A DNA stretch of 64,000 bases from Parasutterella secunda (GTDB lineage Bacteria; Pseudomonadota; Gammaproteobacteria; Burkholderiales; Burkholderiaceae_F). Numbering within the stretch: the stretch's first letter is position 1; the number at the start of each line of letters is the position of its first letter. Under the pieces are notes generated by a model. That model did not search any database. It was not told the origin of the DNA and saw nothing but the letters and a program-made list of their open reading frames with translations. The translations under genes and the position numbers were made by a program. The stretch is taken from the NCBI RefSeq assembly GCF_023336895.1, contig NZ_JAMBLT010000001.1:434001-498000 (forward strand), read 5' to 3'. Below, one piece after another: positions 8,411-17,020 of the stretch.

Positions 8411-8911
8411 TTATCGCCAGAAGATGAATTCGGCTTCAAACGGGACTTTATTGAGTTTGCCTTCGCGTGCGGGTGTGCATTTGGCTTGAGGGATCCCGCC
8501 CTTGGCGTTTAATCGCTGAATGTAGCGAACACCTAAGAATGCACCGCGGTTGGCAGGAGAAGTAACGGTAAAGAGGGCATCGGCGAGATTTTTGCCGTCT
8601 CCCGGTTTAATGCTTGTGATGCGGGAAGAGGCGATTTTCGAACCATCGTTATGAACGAATGAAAAACGATAGCCGTGTTTGGCTACGGCCTGACCGTTTA
8701 CCGGATTAAAAAGATAGGCGTTGGGGGCTTCAAAGCGCCAAAACCAACCCTTCATGTCATGCACGCAACGGAAAACCTGCTCACCGGAAGCATCCAAACG
8801 CATCACCGCGTGAGTATTTTCCGGAGGGGTGACAGTGGGCTCTTGAAACGAAGCGCAGGCGCTTAAAAGTAAAGGTACTGCACACAAAGTCAATCGCCTC
8901 AGTAAATGCAT
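8411..8911 (-). CDS. DUF3455 family lipoprotein
   Basis: A 166-residue exported protein with a signal peptide ending in the lipobox LLSAC, where C19 is the expected lipidation site. The rest follows the DUF3455 pattern: GEQVFRCV near residue 45, WFWRFEAPNAYLF, HGYRFSFVHNDGSKI, a central PGDGKNLADALF, the YIQRLNAKGG..P.AKC segment and a FEAEFIFWR C-terminus. The function of this family is not known. It is likely anchored in the outer or inner membrane facing the periplasm. It is transcribed alone, divergent from sstT across a 267-base gap. Confidence 0.8.
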   Translation of the reverse strand: MHLLRRLTLCAVPLLLSACASFQEPTVTPPENTHAVMRLDASGEQVFRCVHDMKGWFWRFEAPNAYLFNPVNGQAVAKHGYRFSFVHNDGSKIASSRITSIKPGDGKNLADALFTVTSPANRGAFLGVRYIQRLNAKGGIPQAKCTPAREGKLNKVPFEAEFIFWR

Positions 8912-9178
8912 GACAAACTCCGATTGAGAAAAAGATTTAGCAGAAAGGATACAGAAAATCTTTCCGTTCGTTTGAACATTCTAAAGCCAAAAATTTTTTC
9001 TAAAACGACAAACTAGAAATTTATTGGGTGTGTTAATTGGGCAATTTTGGATTTTTTATTTGAAAGAGTAAGTAAAAACCCTGATAACTGAGCAAAACAC
9101 TTTAATGGTTTTAGCGCCGTTGCCGCAGAAAGATGTTATGGTACTCATTCCGTTTTAATTTGTAGGGTGGATGTACTT

Positions 9179-10453
9179 ATGGCCCGTCATTCGTTAAAGC
9201 GCTTTGCGATGCCTTTTTTGCAGGCTTCGCTTGTTAAGCAGATTCTGATTGGTTTGATTCTTGGGATAGCTTTGGCTTATTTAGCCCCCGAGGCTGCCAA
9301 GGCCAGTGCTTTTTTGGGTTCACTTTTTATTTCTGCCTTAAAAGCCGTTGCTCCGCTCTTGGTTTTTGTGTTGGTGATGTCCGCGATCGCTAACCAAGAC
9401 ATTGAAACCAAGGCGCACATCAAACCCGTGTTGGTCCTCTATCTGTTGGGAACTTTTGGAGCGGCATTGGTGGCCGTGAGCGTTAGTTTCATGTTCCCGA
9501 CAACGATTCATTTAACAGGAACGGAAGCCAATACCGCCACGCCGGGTGGCCTAATTGATGTGATTCACAATTTGCTTTTGAGCGTTGTGGATAACCCGGT
9601 ACACGCTTTAAGTAACGGCAACTACATGGCAATTCTGGCTTGGGCTGCAGGTCTTGGTGTGGCCATGCGACACGCCTCTGATTCATCGCGGGAATTCATG
9701 GCGGATTTGTCTCGCGGGGTGGAATTCGTAGTCCGTGTTGTTATTCGCTTTGCCCCGATCGGTATTTTCGGTTTGGTGGCCAATACTGTAGCGAGCACCG
9801 GTATTGAGACACTGGCCGGTTATGTCCAAGTGCTTCTTGTTTTGATCGGCAGCATGTTTTTTGTAGCGTTGGTTCTCAATCCCTTCCTTGTTTGGCTCTA
9901 TATTCGCCGCAATCCTTACCCACTGACGTTGGCAACATTAAGAGAAAGTGGGGTGACGGCCTTTTTCACCCGTTCATCGGCAGCCAACATTCCGGTGAAC
10001 ATGGGCATGTGCCGTCGTCTGAATTTGGATAGTGGAACGTATTCCATCACTATTCCGTTGGGCGCCACGATCAACATGGCTGGTGCCGCGATTACCATCA
10101 CGGTTTTAACACTTGCGGCGGCCAATAGTCTGAATATTGAGACCAGTTTTGGGACGGCTATTTTGTTAAGTGTTGTCGCTTCGGTCTGTGCGTGCGGCGC
10201 ATCGGGTGTACCGGGAGGCTCCTTAATGTTGATTCCTCTGGCATGCGGCTTATTCGGTATTGACAATGCCTTGGCAATGCAGGTGGTGGCCGTAGGCTTC
10301 ATTATTGGAGTATTGCAGGATTCGGCCGAAACGGCTCTGAACTCTTCCTCAGACGTTCTCTTTACAGCGGCGGCTTGCTTGCGCGCTGAGCGAATTGAAC
10401 AAGAACGCGACCGCAGGGAGCTGGAAATTAATGAGCAAATCAGACGCTCGTAA
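9179..10453 (+). CDS. sstT: Serine/threonine:sodium symporter SstT
   Basis: Inner-membrane symporter of the dicarboxylate/amino acid:cation (DAACS) family that takes up serine and threonine with sodium. The start is set at the ATG at 9179, because AGGGTGG lies eight bases before it; a GTG at 9167 in the same frame would leave no Shine-Dalgarno. The 424-residue protein has eight membrane helices and the two re-entrant hairpin loops: the [14 protein letters not shown] segment and the [16 protein letters not shown] segment. Both, with the NMAGAAITI helix, are specific for SstT. The gene ends at a perfect terminator shared with iadA. Confidence 0.93.
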   Translation: MARHSLKRFAMPFLQASLVKQILIGLILGIALAYLAPEAAKASAFLGSLFISALKAVAPLLVFVLVMSAIANQDIETKAHIKPVLVLYLLGTFGAALVAVSVSFMFPTTIHLTGTEANTATPGGLIDVIHNLLLSVVDNPVHALSNGNYMAILAWAAGLGVAMRHASDSSREFMADLSRGVEFVVRVVIRFAPIGIFGLVANTVASTGIETLAGYVQVLLVLIGSMFFVALVLNPFLVWLYIRRNPYPLTLATLRESGVTAFFTRSSAANIPVNMGMCRRLNLDSGTYSITIPLGATINMAGAAITITVLTLAAANSLNIETSFGTAILLSVVASVCACGASGVPGGSLMLIPLACGLFGIDNALAMQVVAVGFIIGVLQDSAETALNSSSDVLFTAAACLRAERIEQERDRRELEINEQIRRS

Positions 10454-10466
10454 TTGATTAATATAG

Positions 10467-10502
10467 AAAAAAGGGTGGTTCGAATTTGAACCACCCTTTT
10501 TT
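10467..10502. terminator. Bidirectional Rho-independent terminator between sstT and iadA
   Basis: Arms 10467-10481 and 10488-10502 are exact reverse complements (AAAAAAGGGTGGTTC / GAACCACCCTTTTTT) around a six-base loop. Either strand gives a GC-rich stem followed by six T residues, so it serves both convergent genes. Confidence 0.95.
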
Positions 10503-10504
10503 GA

Positions 10505-11644
10505 TTAGGCTTCAAAGTTGGCCAATTTCACACTCTTGCCGCCTTTGACCCAAGTAGTGCCACGGGCAATGACTGTGTCGATATCAAGCGACTCGGTGAG
10601 TACGCAGAGATTAGCTTTCATGCCGACAGCTAACCGAGCTTCCTTCACACCCAGAGAATCAGCGACGTTAGAGGTCGTCATCATCAAAGCCGTTTCAAAA
10701 TCGATTCCTGCCGCAACCATTTCCTTGAGCATTTGATGGTTGGCGTTAACAGGAGCGGCAACAATAGCCACCATGATGCCGTTTTCAAACTTCGGCATAG
10801 AGCCGTTGCCGTCAGAACTCATCGTGATGCGGGAGCGATCCACGCCGGCTTTCAAGGTGCGTTCAACGCATTCGACAAACGGGTAGTAGTTGCCGCCGCC
10901 CGAGGTGATATCGATTACGCCGCCTTTCTTCGCAAATTCGATAGCTTGTTCGAACAACTTCGGTTCGCGGCCCGTGTGAGTCGGCGAGAAGTGGTGACGG
11001 GGCAGACCGCGAGCAATGATGCGTTCAAATTGTTCATAAGCTCCGCCGTAATCACCTAAGTGAACGTGCAGCACGCCCTTTTTACCTGAGAGCATACCGC
11101 CCATGCGAACGTCAGCAACAAGCTTGAGCATTTCGTCATCATTGGGGAAGGAGCAGCGATGGTCAGCTAAAGCGAGCTTTACGCCGAGAACCGGTTCAAT
11201 GCAGATGATGTCTTTGCGAGGATTGCCCGTGATGGTGGGAGAGGGGAATTGATAAGAACCCGTGTGCATATAAGCCGTCAGGCCTTCTTGACGCAATCCC
11301 ATGACCTTGGCGTAAAGTTCTTCGGGGAATTTCGTTGTCCCTTCCGTACCCATCACGCCACAAACAGTCGTGATACCAGCGCGTAAGAGCTGAGAGGGCA
11401 TGACAGGAGGAACGCGGGTAGCAAAACCGCCTTCGCCGCCACCACCGGTCAAGTGAACATGCTGATCGAAAAAGCCCGGAGTGACCGTGGCGCCTTCGAC
11501 ATCAATAACTTGAACTTCACCCGGCAGACGGATGCTGTCAAGACTATCTTCAATTGCGGCAATGGTTTCGCCGCAAATCAAAATGTCTTTTTTACCGACG
11601 GGAGCCGGCGTAAAAACGTTGGCGTTTTTGATAATCGTAAACAT
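10505..11644 (-). CDS. iadA: Isoaspartyl dipeptidase (beta-aspartyl peptidase)
   Basis: Zinc amidohydrolase that cleaves beta-aspartyl dipeptides arising from damaged or cyanophycin-like peptides. The ATG at 11644 is chosen because AAGGGACG stands just before it; the open frame extends 13 residues further without a ribosome binding site. The 379-residue protein has the metal-binding HVHLTGGGGEGG motif near residue 58, the GVKLALADHR strand with the expected bridging lysine, HVHLGDYGGAYEQ and SPTHTGRE with the second metal-site histidines, and the catalytic Asp in ITMSSDGNGSMP. The length agrees with E. coli IadA. Together with SstT it points to use of amino acids and peptides. Confidence 0.94.
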   Translation of the reverse strand: MFTIIKNANVFTPAPVGKKDILICGETIAAIEDSLDSIRLPGEVQVIDVEGATVTPGFFDQHVHLTGGGGEGGFATRVPPVMPSQLLRAGITTVCGVMGTEGTTKFPEELYAKVMGLRQEGLTAYMHTGSYQFPSPTITGNPRKDIICIEPVLGVKLALADHRCSFPNDDEMLKLVADVRMGGMLSGKKGVLHVHLGDYGGAYEQFERIIARGLPRHHFSPTHTGREPKLFEQAIEFAKKGGVIDITSGGGNYYPFVECVERTLKAGVDRSRITMSSDGNGSMPKFENGIMVAIVAAPVNANHQMLKEMVAAGIDFETALMMTTSNVADSLGVKEARLAVGMKANLCVLTESLDIDTVIARGTTWVKGGKSVKLANFEA

Positions 11645-11728
11645 GATGACGTCCCTTTGAAAAAATTTAGCACGCAACCCCACCCGACGGATGCGGAAAA
11701 TGCGCGCCCGCTACCGTGAGTATATCAA

Positions 11729-11755
11729 TTCAAAAGGCTGCTTCGCCTGTATACT
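11729..11755 (+). promoter_or_regulatory. Possible recQ promoter
   Basis: TATACT at 11750-11755 is a good -10 candidate. The best upstream match to -35 is TTCAAA at 11729 with only a 15-base spacer, so the assignment is weak. It lies in the gap divergent from iadA. Confidence 0.35.
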
Positions 11756-11777
11756 GTCGCGTATTGTGAAAGAGAAG

Positions 11778-13613
11778 ATGATGACAGCAGAAGAAATACT
11801 GAAGCGCTACTTCGGCTATGAAACGTTTCGCGGTTTTCAAAAAGAAGTTATTGATACCGTGATGCAGGGCCGGGATGCTTTGGTGCTGATGCCGACGGGC
11901 GGCGGAAAAAGTATTTGCTATCAAGTGCCCGCGCTACTTATGGATGGGGTGACCGTTGTGATTTCACCTCTCATTGCGCTCATGAAGGATCAGGTGGACA
12001 TGTTGCGCGATGTGGGCATTTGCGCGGCCGCATTAAATTCCACTTTAACAGCAGAGGAAGCCCGAACGGTTTACAGAGATTTAGAGTCTGGGAAAATCAA
12101 ACTTTTGTACATTGCTCCTGAACGGTTACTTAAACCGTTTACTTTGGAGTTGCTTTCACGACTGTCGGTTAGCCTTTTCGCTGTTGATGAGGCGCATTGC
12201 ATATCGGTCTGGGGGCATGATTTCAGACCTGAGTACCAAGCACTGGATTGCTTAAAAGAGCTTTTTCCCCATGTGCCACGAATGGCTTTGACGGCCACAG
12301 CCGACGAGCAGACCCGCTCCGAGATTGTTTCACGTCTGCTTTCTAATCCTCGCTCCTTTGTGGCAAGTTTTGACCGTCCCAATATTCGCTACAGAATGTA
12401 TGAGAAGGGCAAAGGCTATCTGGACCAAATTACTCAATTTATTCACGGCGAGCATATGCACGAATCAGGCATCGTTTATTGCGCCACCCGCAATAAAGCC
12501 GAGGCTGTGGCGGGATACTTGAAGAAAAATGGAATAGACGCGTTAATTTATCACGCCGGGATGGAAAACGAAGAACGGGAAGCCAACCAAAGTGCCTTTT
12601 TTGACAGACCCTGCGTGATGGTTGCTACCATCGCGTTCGGCATGGGTATCGATAAGCCGGATGTGCGCTTTATCATCCACGTGGATATGCCTAAATCGAT
12701 TGAGAACTTCTTTCAGGAAACCGGGCGCGCGGGGCGTGACGGAAAACCCGCAGAGTCGGTTTTGTATTATGGCTTAGAAGATTTGGTACAGCAGCGCTTT
12801 TTTATCGATAAAAGCGAAGCCGATCCCATGTATAAGCAAGTTTCTTTACATAAACTCGACAGTATGTTGGGACTGGCCGAATCTGCTGGATGCAGACGCA
12901 TCCAACTGCTTGCTTATTTTGGGGAGAAACTAAATAAGCCATGCGGCAATTGTGACAACTGCGAAAATCCTCCTTTGACTCGTGACGCTACGAAGGATGC
13001 CCAAAAATTATTGTCTTGTATTTATCGATGTTCAAAGACAAATGGTTTGGGATTCGGTGCTTCTCACGTTATCAAAGTATTGCGTGGCGAGGTCAGTGAC
13101 AAAATTTTTGAAAAGCGTCACGATGAATTGAGTACCTTCGGGATCGGTCGTGATCATACGATGAAATATTGGCGGCGAATACTCAGGCAGCTCATCGCTA
13201 AACACTATGTCAATGTGAACTACAGGGTCTATAACGTGTTGACCGTCAGCGATCGAGCCCGAACGCTTTTGCACGGACAGGAAAAGTTCTTGGTTCGGGT
13301 GGAGGGCGACAAGCAGCTTTCGTCTCGAAAAGTCATCGATCACGATGATTTGGATGATGCTGAACAAAGACTATTCGGTAAGCTTCGCGAGTGGCGCAAA
13401 ACGTGTGCCAATCAAAATGCGGTAGCGGCCTATAACGTATTTCCGGACTCAACCCTTATTCAAATCGCTCGCCGCAAGCCACGACAGCCGCATCAATTGG
13501 CAGGTATAAGCGGTATTGGTGAGAAGCGCATTGAACGCTACGGGCAGGCTGTCTGCGAGGTTGTCAGTCTCTGGTATTCAGAAGAAAAAGCAAAAGATAA
13601 TCCCCGTATATAA
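11778..13613 (+). CDS. recQ: ATP-dependent DNA helicase RecQ
   Basis: 3'-5' DNA helicase acting in recombination and repair of stalled forks. The 611-residue product agrees with E. coli RecQ in length if it starts at the ATG at 11778 (a second ATG follows directly at 11781); the frame is open 29 codons further upstream, but that stretch does not look like RecQ. In order: Walker A TGGGKS (40-45), DEAH box in AVDEAHCISVWGHDFRP, helicase motif VI QETGRAGRDG, a zinc-binding CGNCDNC cluster in the RQC region, a winged helix, and a C-terminal HRDC domain. It is monocistronic and divergent from iadA. Confidence 0.96.
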   Translation: MMTAEEILKRYFGYETFRGFQKEVIDTVMQGRDALVLMPTGGGKSICYQVPALLMDGVTVVISPLIALMKDQVDMLRDVGICAAALNSTLTAEEARTVYRDLESGKIKLLYIAPERLLKPFTLELLSRLSVSLFAVDEAHCISVWGHDFRPEYQALDCLKELFPHVPRMALTATADEQTRSEIVSRLLSNPRSFVASFDRPNIRYRMYEKGKGYLDQITQFIHGEHMHESGIVYCATRNKAEAVAGYLKKNGIDALIYHAGMENEEREANQSAFFDRPCVMVATIAFGMGIDKPDVRFIIHVDMPKSIENFFQETGRAGRDGKPAESVLYYGLEDLVQQRFFIDKSEADPMYKQVSLHKLDSMLGLAESAGCRRIQLLAYFGEKLNKPCGNCDNCENPPLTRDATKDAQKLLSCIYRCSKTNGLGFGASHVIKVLRGEVSDKIFEKRHDELSTFGIGRDHTMKYWRRILRQLIAKHYVNVNYRVYNVLTVSDRARTLLHGQEKFLVRVEGDKQLSSRKVIDHDDLDDAEQRLFGKLREWRKTCANQNAVAAYNVFPDSTLIQIARRKPRQPHQLAGISGIGEKRIERYGQAVCEVVSLWYSEEKAKDNPRI

Positions 13614-13638
13614 AAATTGCCCGGGTATGAACCCGGGC
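13613..13638 (-). terminator. Hairpin between convergent recQ and the SDR gene
   Basis: GCCCGGGT (13619-13626) and ACCCGGGC (13631-13638) form a perfect eight-base-pair stem with a four-base loop. On the minus strand the stem is followed by AATTTTTA, so it ends the SDR gene; it may also stop recQ transcripts from the other side. Confidence 0.8.
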
Positions 13639-13652
13639 GAATTATCTGGTCG

Positions 13653-14435
13653 TTAGGCCCGATGGATTTCAGAGTTGCGGGGCTTTTGCTTTCTGTTTCC
13701 AAAGATTTTGTCAAAAAGCGGATTAGGCAGAATTCTCAGAAGTTTCGCCACAAGACCCATTTGCCAGGGAATGGTGGCATAGCTTCGTCCGCCCAAAATG
13801 GCGTTAGCGGCTCGCTTAGCAAATTCTTCAGGCGTGAGAATAAACGGCATCGGGTAGGGATTGACGTCCGTTAACGGCGTTTTAACAAATCCCGGGCTGA
13901 TGGTTGTCACTTGGATGCCGTACTTCTTCATTTCAACTCGCAAGCTCTCGCAGTAAGTGATAACGGCCGATTTGCTTGAGCAATAGGCTTCTGTGCCGGG
14001 CATTCCACGGATGCCGCCCACACTGCCGATGCCGACCAAAGTACCATGCTTGCGTTGCATCATGGGTTCAATGAAAGCATGGAATGTGCTGGCCATCGCA
14101 AACACATTGGTTGCATAAACCTTTTCCATTACTTCCAGGTCTTCAAAGTATTGGGTTTTCACCCCAACGCTGATACCGGCATTGGCGATCACGATGTCGG
14201 CGCCGCCGACCGTCGAATCAAATTGGCGGGCTAATTCAATCAGTTTCAGGCGATCGGTGACATCACAGGCGTAGCTGTGATGGCGTTCGCTGTTGGGAAG
14301 CGTTTTGATCAGCTCATCTAGCGCCTCTTGACGTCGAGCCATCAAACCTAATGTTGCGCCCCGCGAGGCGAATTCGCGAGCGAGCGCCGCTCCGATTCCG
14401 CTGGAGGCGCCTGTAATAAAGACATTCATCGACAT
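13653..14435 (-). CDS. Short-chain dehydrogenase/reductase (SDR) of unknown substrate
   Basis: NAD(P)-dependent oxidoreductase with a Rossmann fold. The 260-residue protein has the classical SDR signatures: cofactor loop TGASSGIG (8-15), NAG (85-87), catalytic S138, and Y151-x3-K155 in YCSSK. R34-R35 after the second strand suggests preference for NADP. A hydrophobic C-terminal stretch ending in basic residues could bind membranes. Family members with this layout act on lipids, sugars or steroids, so the substrate stays open. GGCGGA precedes the ATG. It follows the phosphohexomutase by 12 bases, so the two are probably cotranscribed. Confidence 0.85.
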   Translation of the reverse strand: MSMNVFITGASSGIGAALAREFASRGATLGLMARRQEALDELIKTLPNSERHHSYACDVTDRLKLIELARQFDSTVGGADIVIANAGISVGVKTQYFEDLEVMEKVYATNVFAMASTFHAFIEPMMQRKHGTLVGIGSVGGIRGMPGTEAYCSSKSAVITYCESLRVEMKKYGIQVTTISPGFVKTPLTDVNPYPMPFILTPEEFAKRAANAILGGRSYATIPWQMGLVAKLLRILPNPLFDKIFGNRKQKPRNSEIHRA

Positions 14436-14447
14436 GATTCATCCGCC

Positions 14448-15827
14448 TTAAAAGGGCAATACAACTGAAGGATAAATTTCTTTAATGGCATTGCCGAATC
14501 GCGTTTTAATTCGTTCAAGCGCTTCGGGCGTATCACCTTCCAAACGAAGGACGACGACCGGTGTTGTGTTTGAGGAACGGGCAAGCGCAAAGCCATCTTC
14601 CCATTCCACTCGGATGCCGTCAATCGTAATCACATCGGTTGCATCATCAAAATGCAACTCTTTTTGCAGTCTCTCGACAAACTGCTTGTTTTCTCCTTCC
14701 TGCATTTCAATATGCAATTCAGGCGTATTGACAGCAGTGGGAAGCGCTTCAAGAACGTCCGAAGGATTGCTTGTGTGAGACAGAATCTCCAACATGCGAG
14801 CGCCGGCATAAAGGCCGTCGTCAAAGCCCGGCCAACGCTGGTCGTTAAAGAACAGGTGTCCGCTCATCTCACCGGCAAAGGGGGCCTGTGTTTCTTTGAG
14901 TTTGGCTTTTACCAGCGAGTGGCCCGTGCGGCAAATCGTCGGGATGCCACCGTGCTCCTTAATCCAGGGAACAAGGCGTCGAGTGCATTTGACATCATAA
15001 ATAATCGGCGCACCGGGATTGTGTTTGAGGATATCGGCGGCAAAAAGCATCATTTGACGGTCCGGGTAGATGATTTGACCGGATTTTGTCACCACACCCA
15101 AGCGGTCTCCGTCACCATCAAATGCCAAACCCAATTCCACATCCGTTGTTTTTACCGTTTCAATCAAATCGACCAGATTGGCAGGCTTTGACGGATCCGG
15201 ATGGTGATTGGGGAAGTGACCGTCAATTTCAGCGTATAAGGGAGTCACTTCGCAGCCCAGGCGTTTGAAAAGTTCCAACGCTGTCGGACCGGTGACGCCG
15301 TTGCCGCAATCAATGGCGATCTTCATCGGACGGGCCAGTTTAACGTCGCCCAAAATCTTTTCAAGGTAAGGAGTCAGAACATCGATTTCTTCAATCTTTC
15401 CTTTTGTTTCTGAGACCGAAATTCCTTTTTCAATTCGCTCGCGCAAAGCCTGAATGCCATCGCCGTAAAGCGTTTCTTTACCCATCATCATCTTTAAGCC
15501 GTTGTATTCAGGTGGGTTATGGCTTCCCGTTACGGCAACACCGGAACCGGTTTTTGTGAGCACTGTCGCAAAATAGAGAACCGGAGTAGGCGTCATGCCG
15601 ATTGACTTGACATGGATACCCATGTCCGTGATACCTTCCATGAGTGCACGGGAGAGTTTGGGGCCCGAAAGACGACCGTCACGGCCGACGCACATCGTGT
15701 CAACATTTTTTTCTTTGGCTAAAGCGCCTAATGCCTGACCGATTGCCCGAACAGCTTCCTCAGTTAACGTTTTATCCACTACGCCGCGGATGTCATAGGC
15801 TTTAAAGATGGAAGAATCAATTTGCAT
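14448..15827 (-). CDS. Phosphomannomutase/phosphoglucomutase (AlgC/ManB type)
   Basis: Interconverts hexose 6-phosphates and 1-phosphates, feeding sugar nucleotides for LPS and other polysaccharides. The 459-residue protein has the phosphoserine loop VTGSHNPPEYNG (active S102), the metal loop DGDGD (237-241) and the sugar-binding GEMSGHLFF segment, followed by the C-terminal phosphate-binding region with RSSNTTPVV. These fit the bacterial dual-specificity PMM/PGM type. AAGG upstream of the ATG at 15827 may be the ribosome binding site. It follows dsbA by 15 bases on the same strand. Confidence 0.93.
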   Translation of the reverse strand: MQIDSSIFKAYDIRGVVDKTLTEEAVRAIGQALGALAKEKNVDTMCVGRDGRLSGPKLSRALMEGITDMGIHVKSIGMTPTPVLYFATVLTKTGSGVAVTGSHNPPEYNGLKMMMGKETLYGDGIQALRERIEKGISVSETKGKIEEIDVLTPYLEKILGDVKLARPMKIAIDCGNGVTGPTALELFKRLGCEVTPLYAEIDGHFPNHHPDPSKPANLVDLIETVKTTDVELGLAFDGDGDRLGVVTKSGQIIYPDRQMMLFAADILKHNPGAPIIYDVKCTRRLVPWIKEHGGIPTICRTGHSLVKAKLKETQAPFAGEMSGHLFFNDQRWPGFDDGLYAGARMLEILSHTSNPSDVLEALPTAVNTPELHIEMQEGENKQFVERLQKELHFDDATDVITIDGIRVEWEDGFALARSSNTTPVVVLRLEGDTPEALERIKTRFGNAIKEIYPSVVLPF

Positions 15828-15842
15828 GATGATAGGCCTTGA

Positions 15843-16469
15843 TTAATGTTTTTGACGCGCTTGACGTTCATGATGAACAAGCCAATCAAGCGCTTCAATG
15901 GTTTTTTGTCTGGAGCCAGCCATGTGAGGAGCCGTCAAATACTTTCCGGCAACAGCGACATAAGGCGTGGCATCCAAGCGATAGTTTTGCCAAGTTTGAA
16001 GCGCTTGCTGTGTTTTCATTGTAACCGTGAACGAATTGTATGCAGCATTCCATTCGTTCAGGTTCACTTTATGGGATTGAAGCCAACTTTGCAGATCGGC
16101 TTCACTGGTGATGACGCCGCTGAGAATATCCTGCCAAAAGGCCGGATGAAGATCTTCTAAGCGGTCAAGTGCTTCAAATGTGTAGTAGATTCGAGAGAGA
16201 AATTGGGTGGCTGGTTCCCAAGCGACAGGAACCCGACGAACGCTTACATCGGCCGGAAGTTTTTTCATCCAGTCTTCAAGTAGCGGTGCCAGGCGCTGGC
16301 AATGAGCACAAGTGTAAGCGAAAAAATCGATGACTTCGATTGAATCAGAAGTGGAACTGACGGAAGGGGAGACCACTCGGTAGTCTTTACCTTCGACGGC
16401 ATTAAAAGCCATCGCCTGTGCTCCGATAAATGTCAGGGCACAGGCCGTTATGAAATGGGAAAATCTCAT
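15843..16469 (-). CDS. dsbA: Periplasmic thiol:disulfide interchange protein DsbA
   Basis: Thiol oxidase that introduces disulfide bonds in exported proteins. The 208-residue precursor has a signal peptide with likely cleavage after A21 (AMA/FN). The thioredoxin-type active site is C54-A-H-C57 in FFAYTCAHCQRLAP, and the cis-proline loop is in RLDATPYVAV. Canonical DsbA has CPHC; the Ala variant may shift redox potential. Its ATG overlaps the stop of the SPOR gene by four bases (ATGA), so the pair is translationally coupled. The order argS-SPOR-dsbA is known from other Burkholderiales. Confidence 0.93.
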   Translation of the reverse strand: MRFSHFITACALTFIGAQAMAFNAVEGKDYRVVSPSVSSTSDSIEVIDFFAYTCAHCQRLAPLLEDWMKKLPADVSVRRVPVAWEPATQFLSRIYYTFEALDRLEDLHPAFWQDILSGVITSEADLQSWLQSHKVNLNEWNAAYNSFTVTMKTQQALQTWQNYRLDATPYVAVAGKYLTAPHMAGSRQKTIEALDWLVHHERQARQKH

Positions 16470-17011
16470 TTGTTCTTGATTACCATGGCATCGAAACCGT
16501 TGGACGTCAGGCGTTGCTGCAGTTCATTGGCTTCTCTGGCCGTATCAAAAGGACCGAGGAAAACGCGATAAAGCGTGATGCCGGCGTCCGTTGATTTAAC
16601 CACATCGGCTTCAAGAGCAATGAAAGCCAATTCGGTTCGAATTTTTTCTGCGTCTTTTGCGTTGCGGAAAGCACCCGCTTGAATACTGTAACTTTCACCG
16701 GTGCTTTGTTCAGCGGCATTGACAGGTTCATCGGCACGTTGGTGGGCAGTAGGCGCTTCAACCGTCTTAATGGCAGATAACGCGTCGTCAGCTGGGGTGC
16801 CTCGAGTGCCAGAGTCGTACAAAGCCGTATTAGGGTCTTTGCCGTCAAGGGCGGCGGCATCCACAGGTGTTGACTGCTTTTGCACTTTTTCCACAAAGGG
16901 AATCGGAGCATTTGTGATAAATAAAGCCAGGGCGGCGCAGGCTATACAGCCTACCAAGACACCCAACATGGCACCGAGCCAAAAAGATCCTTTTTTTTGA
17001 TTGGCAGCCAT
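16466..17011 (-). CDS. SPOR-domain cell division protein, FtsN-like
   Basis: Bitopic membrane protein of 181 residues: a short cytoplasmic N-terminus (MAANQKKG), one membrane helix (about 10-33), a low-complexity periplasmic linker, and a C-terminal SPOR domain (about 105-181) beginning YSIQAGAF. SPOR domains bind denuded peptidoglycan at the division septum, so a role in cell division is likely. It is shorter than E. coli FtsN and lacks recognisable extra domains. It lies nine bases after argS and overlaps dsbA by four bases. Confidence 0.85.
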   Translation of the reverse strand: MAANQKKGSFWLGAMLGVLVGCIACAALALFITNAPIPFVEKVQKQSTPVDAAALDGKDPNTALYDSGTRGTPADDALSAIKTVEAPTAHQRADEPVNAAEQSTGESYSIQAGAFRNAKDAEKIRTELAFIALEADVVKSTDAGITLYRVFLGPFDTAREANELQQRLTSNGFDAMVIKNK

Positions 17012-17020
17012 AAAAATTCC

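Noticed and set aside
11691-11777. N-terminal extension of RecQ by 29 residues
   Set aside because: It overlaps the promoter candidate and the iadA-recQ divergent region, and has no homology to RecQ N-termini.
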